Made by a program: the position numbers and the translations under genes. The notes beneath the pieces were generated by a model, which had not been told where the DNA came from, did not search any database, and was given only the letters and a program-made list of their open reading frames with translations. A stretch of 29,008 nucleotides of DNA, taken from contig JANPBZ010000095.1 in assembly GCA_031430695.1 (NCBI GenBank), positions 1 through 29,008 on the forward strand, given 5' to 3'. Below, piece by piece: positions 28,218-29,008 of the stretch. The number at the start of each line of letters is the position of its first letter. The stretch's first letter is position 1. The DNA comes from JAENVT01 sp031430695 (GTDB taxonomy: Bacteria > Actinomycetota > Acidimicrobiia > Acidimicrobiales > Ilumatobacteraceae).

Positions 28218-28976
28218 TCAGGCGGGGACGAGCTCGCGACGGTCGGCCTCGGGCCGCAACACGTCGTTGCTCAACCGGAAACCGACACCACGCACGGTGT
28301 GGATGAAGCGCAGCTCGGGTGCCCGCAGCTGCAACTTGCGACGCAGGTTCGACAGGTGGACGTCGACCACATGCGTATCACCGACCCAGTTCGGGCCCCA
28401 CACCTCTTCGAGCAGTTGCGTGCGAGCGCAGACCTCAGAGGGCCGGCGGCACAATTGCTCGAACAATGCGAACTCGATGCGAGTCACGGGAATGTCGTGG
28501 TTGCGAACGCGGATCTCCTTGCGGCCGACATCGACCGTCAGGGGGCCGAGGGTGATGACCGAAGCATGGATCGGGTCCCAGCCGGAATGCAGTTGCCGTG
28601 GACGGCGCAGGAGCGCCTGGCAGCGGGCGGCGAGTTCGTCGGGATTGACTGGAGTGGATACCACGTCGTCGGCGCCGGCACGCAGGGCACGAATCCGCAT
28701 GTTGTCGGCATCGGGGGGAGCGATGCCGACAACATACGAGTCCGTCAGTTCACGCATCGTGTCGAACAGGCTGCCGCCGTGCGGGCTGGGCAGCTGGAGA
28801 TCGACCATGACAACATCGGGCGAGAAGGAGGTGGCCAGAGTGAGTGCCGCTTCTCCCTCTGTCGTGGCGCTGACCGAGAAACCGCGGGTGCGCAACGCGG
28901 CCGAGGCAACACGACGCAGCAGTGCGTCGCTGACTGCCAAGAGCACACGTGGTGCCAGTTGTGCATCCGGTTCCAT
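28218..28976 (-). CDS. OmpR/PhoB-type response regulator with a degenerate receiver domain
   Basis: A 252-residue regulator. Residues about 10-120 form the receiver: phospho-acceptor D59 in VVMVDLQLPSPHGG is present. The acidic pair is reduced to S16-D17, the conserved Thr/Ser is A86, and the conserved Lys is T108 in VVSTPVNPDEL. Residues about 140-240 form a normal OmpR-type winged helix (ITRIEFALFEQLCRRPSEV...VDVHLSNLRRKL...IHTVRGVGFRL style). Loss of these residues suggests that it does not use normal phosphorelay and may act without phosphate, or use another signal. The ATG at 28976 follows GGAAG at a suitable distance. No histidine kinase is visible within the window. Family certain; phospho-independence inferred. 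Confidence 0.9.
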   Translation of the reverse strand: MEPDAQLAPRVLLAVSDALLRRVASAALRTRGFSVSATTEGEAALTLATSFSPDVVMVDLQLPSPHGGSLFDTMRELTDSYVVGIAPPDADNMRIRALRAGADDVVSTPVNPDELAARCQALLRRPRQLHSGWDPIHASVITLGPLTVDVGRKEIRVRNHDIPVTRIEFALFEQLCRRPSEVCARTQLLEEVWGPNWVGDTHVVDVHLSNLRRKLQLRAPELRFIHTVRGVGFRLSNDVLRPEADRRELVPA

Positions 28977-29008
28977 TGGTTCTTTCTTCCGCCTCGTGGT
29001 GTGTCGGG

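Overview
High-GC actinobacterial DNA. The gene set points to Acidimicrobiia or a relative such as Ilumatobacter; this is inferred from content, not from a search. The clues are a mycothiol-dependent isomerase-like protein, an F420-type luciferase-like (LLM) oxidoreductase, the actinobacterial ImuA'/ImuB mutasome with LexA boxes of the CGAAC-N4-GTTCG type, and several start codons lying 6-7 bases after a -10 hexamer (leaderless transcripts). No tRNA, rRNA, CRISPR array or intact insertion sequence was seen.

Layout. 1-2969 (+): a RecQ helicase fused to a phosphoribosyltransferase domain, its 5' end at the window edge, then a DprA-like protein. 3135-5256 (-): an ADP-ribosylglycohydrolase/dual-specificity-phosphatase fusion and a MerB-like protein. 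5321-5971 (+): a nitroreductase. 5972-6174: a convergent intergenic region with a strong hairpin and a possible small ORF. 6175-10184 (-): a four-gene block of SRPBCC protein, isochorismatase, class V aminotransferase and lipoprotein. 10292-17709 (+): the centrepiece, an operon of SWIM zinc finger, DUF5691-like protein, MoxR AAA+ ATPase, DUF5682-like protein and VWA protein. Its genes are joined by ATGA overlaps except at one junction, where a complete VapBC toxin-antitoxin module sits. 17723-21210: acyl-CoA dehydrogenase (-), MDMPI-like protein (+), CorA (-), Nfu N-terminal-domain protein (+). 21269-23578 (+): a membrane GGDEF-EAL protein. 23602-26505 (+): imuA' and imuB, each with its own LexA box and leaderless promoter, separated by gene debris. 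26570-28203: an internally deleted molybdopterin oxidoreductase, an intact HxlR regulator and a multiply deleted kinase-LLM fusion. 28218-28976 (-): an OmpR-type regulator with a degenerate receiver.

How the genes may work together. In the 10-18 kb operon a MoxR ATPase and a VWA protein are expected to form a chaperone-like remodelling pair, with the SWIM and DUF5691-like proteins as recognition or scaffold partners and the DUF5682-like protein as the likely enzyme. Its N-terminus carries GxxHHG, VELP and GAWHVP motifs resembling the TraB/Tiki hydrolase superfamily. The VapBC module brings its own leaderless promoter and separates the ATPase half from the enzyme/VWA half. The second notable theme is at 24.3-28.2 kb: three genes have lost their middles but kept recognisable ends, and they surround the SOS mutagenesis genes.
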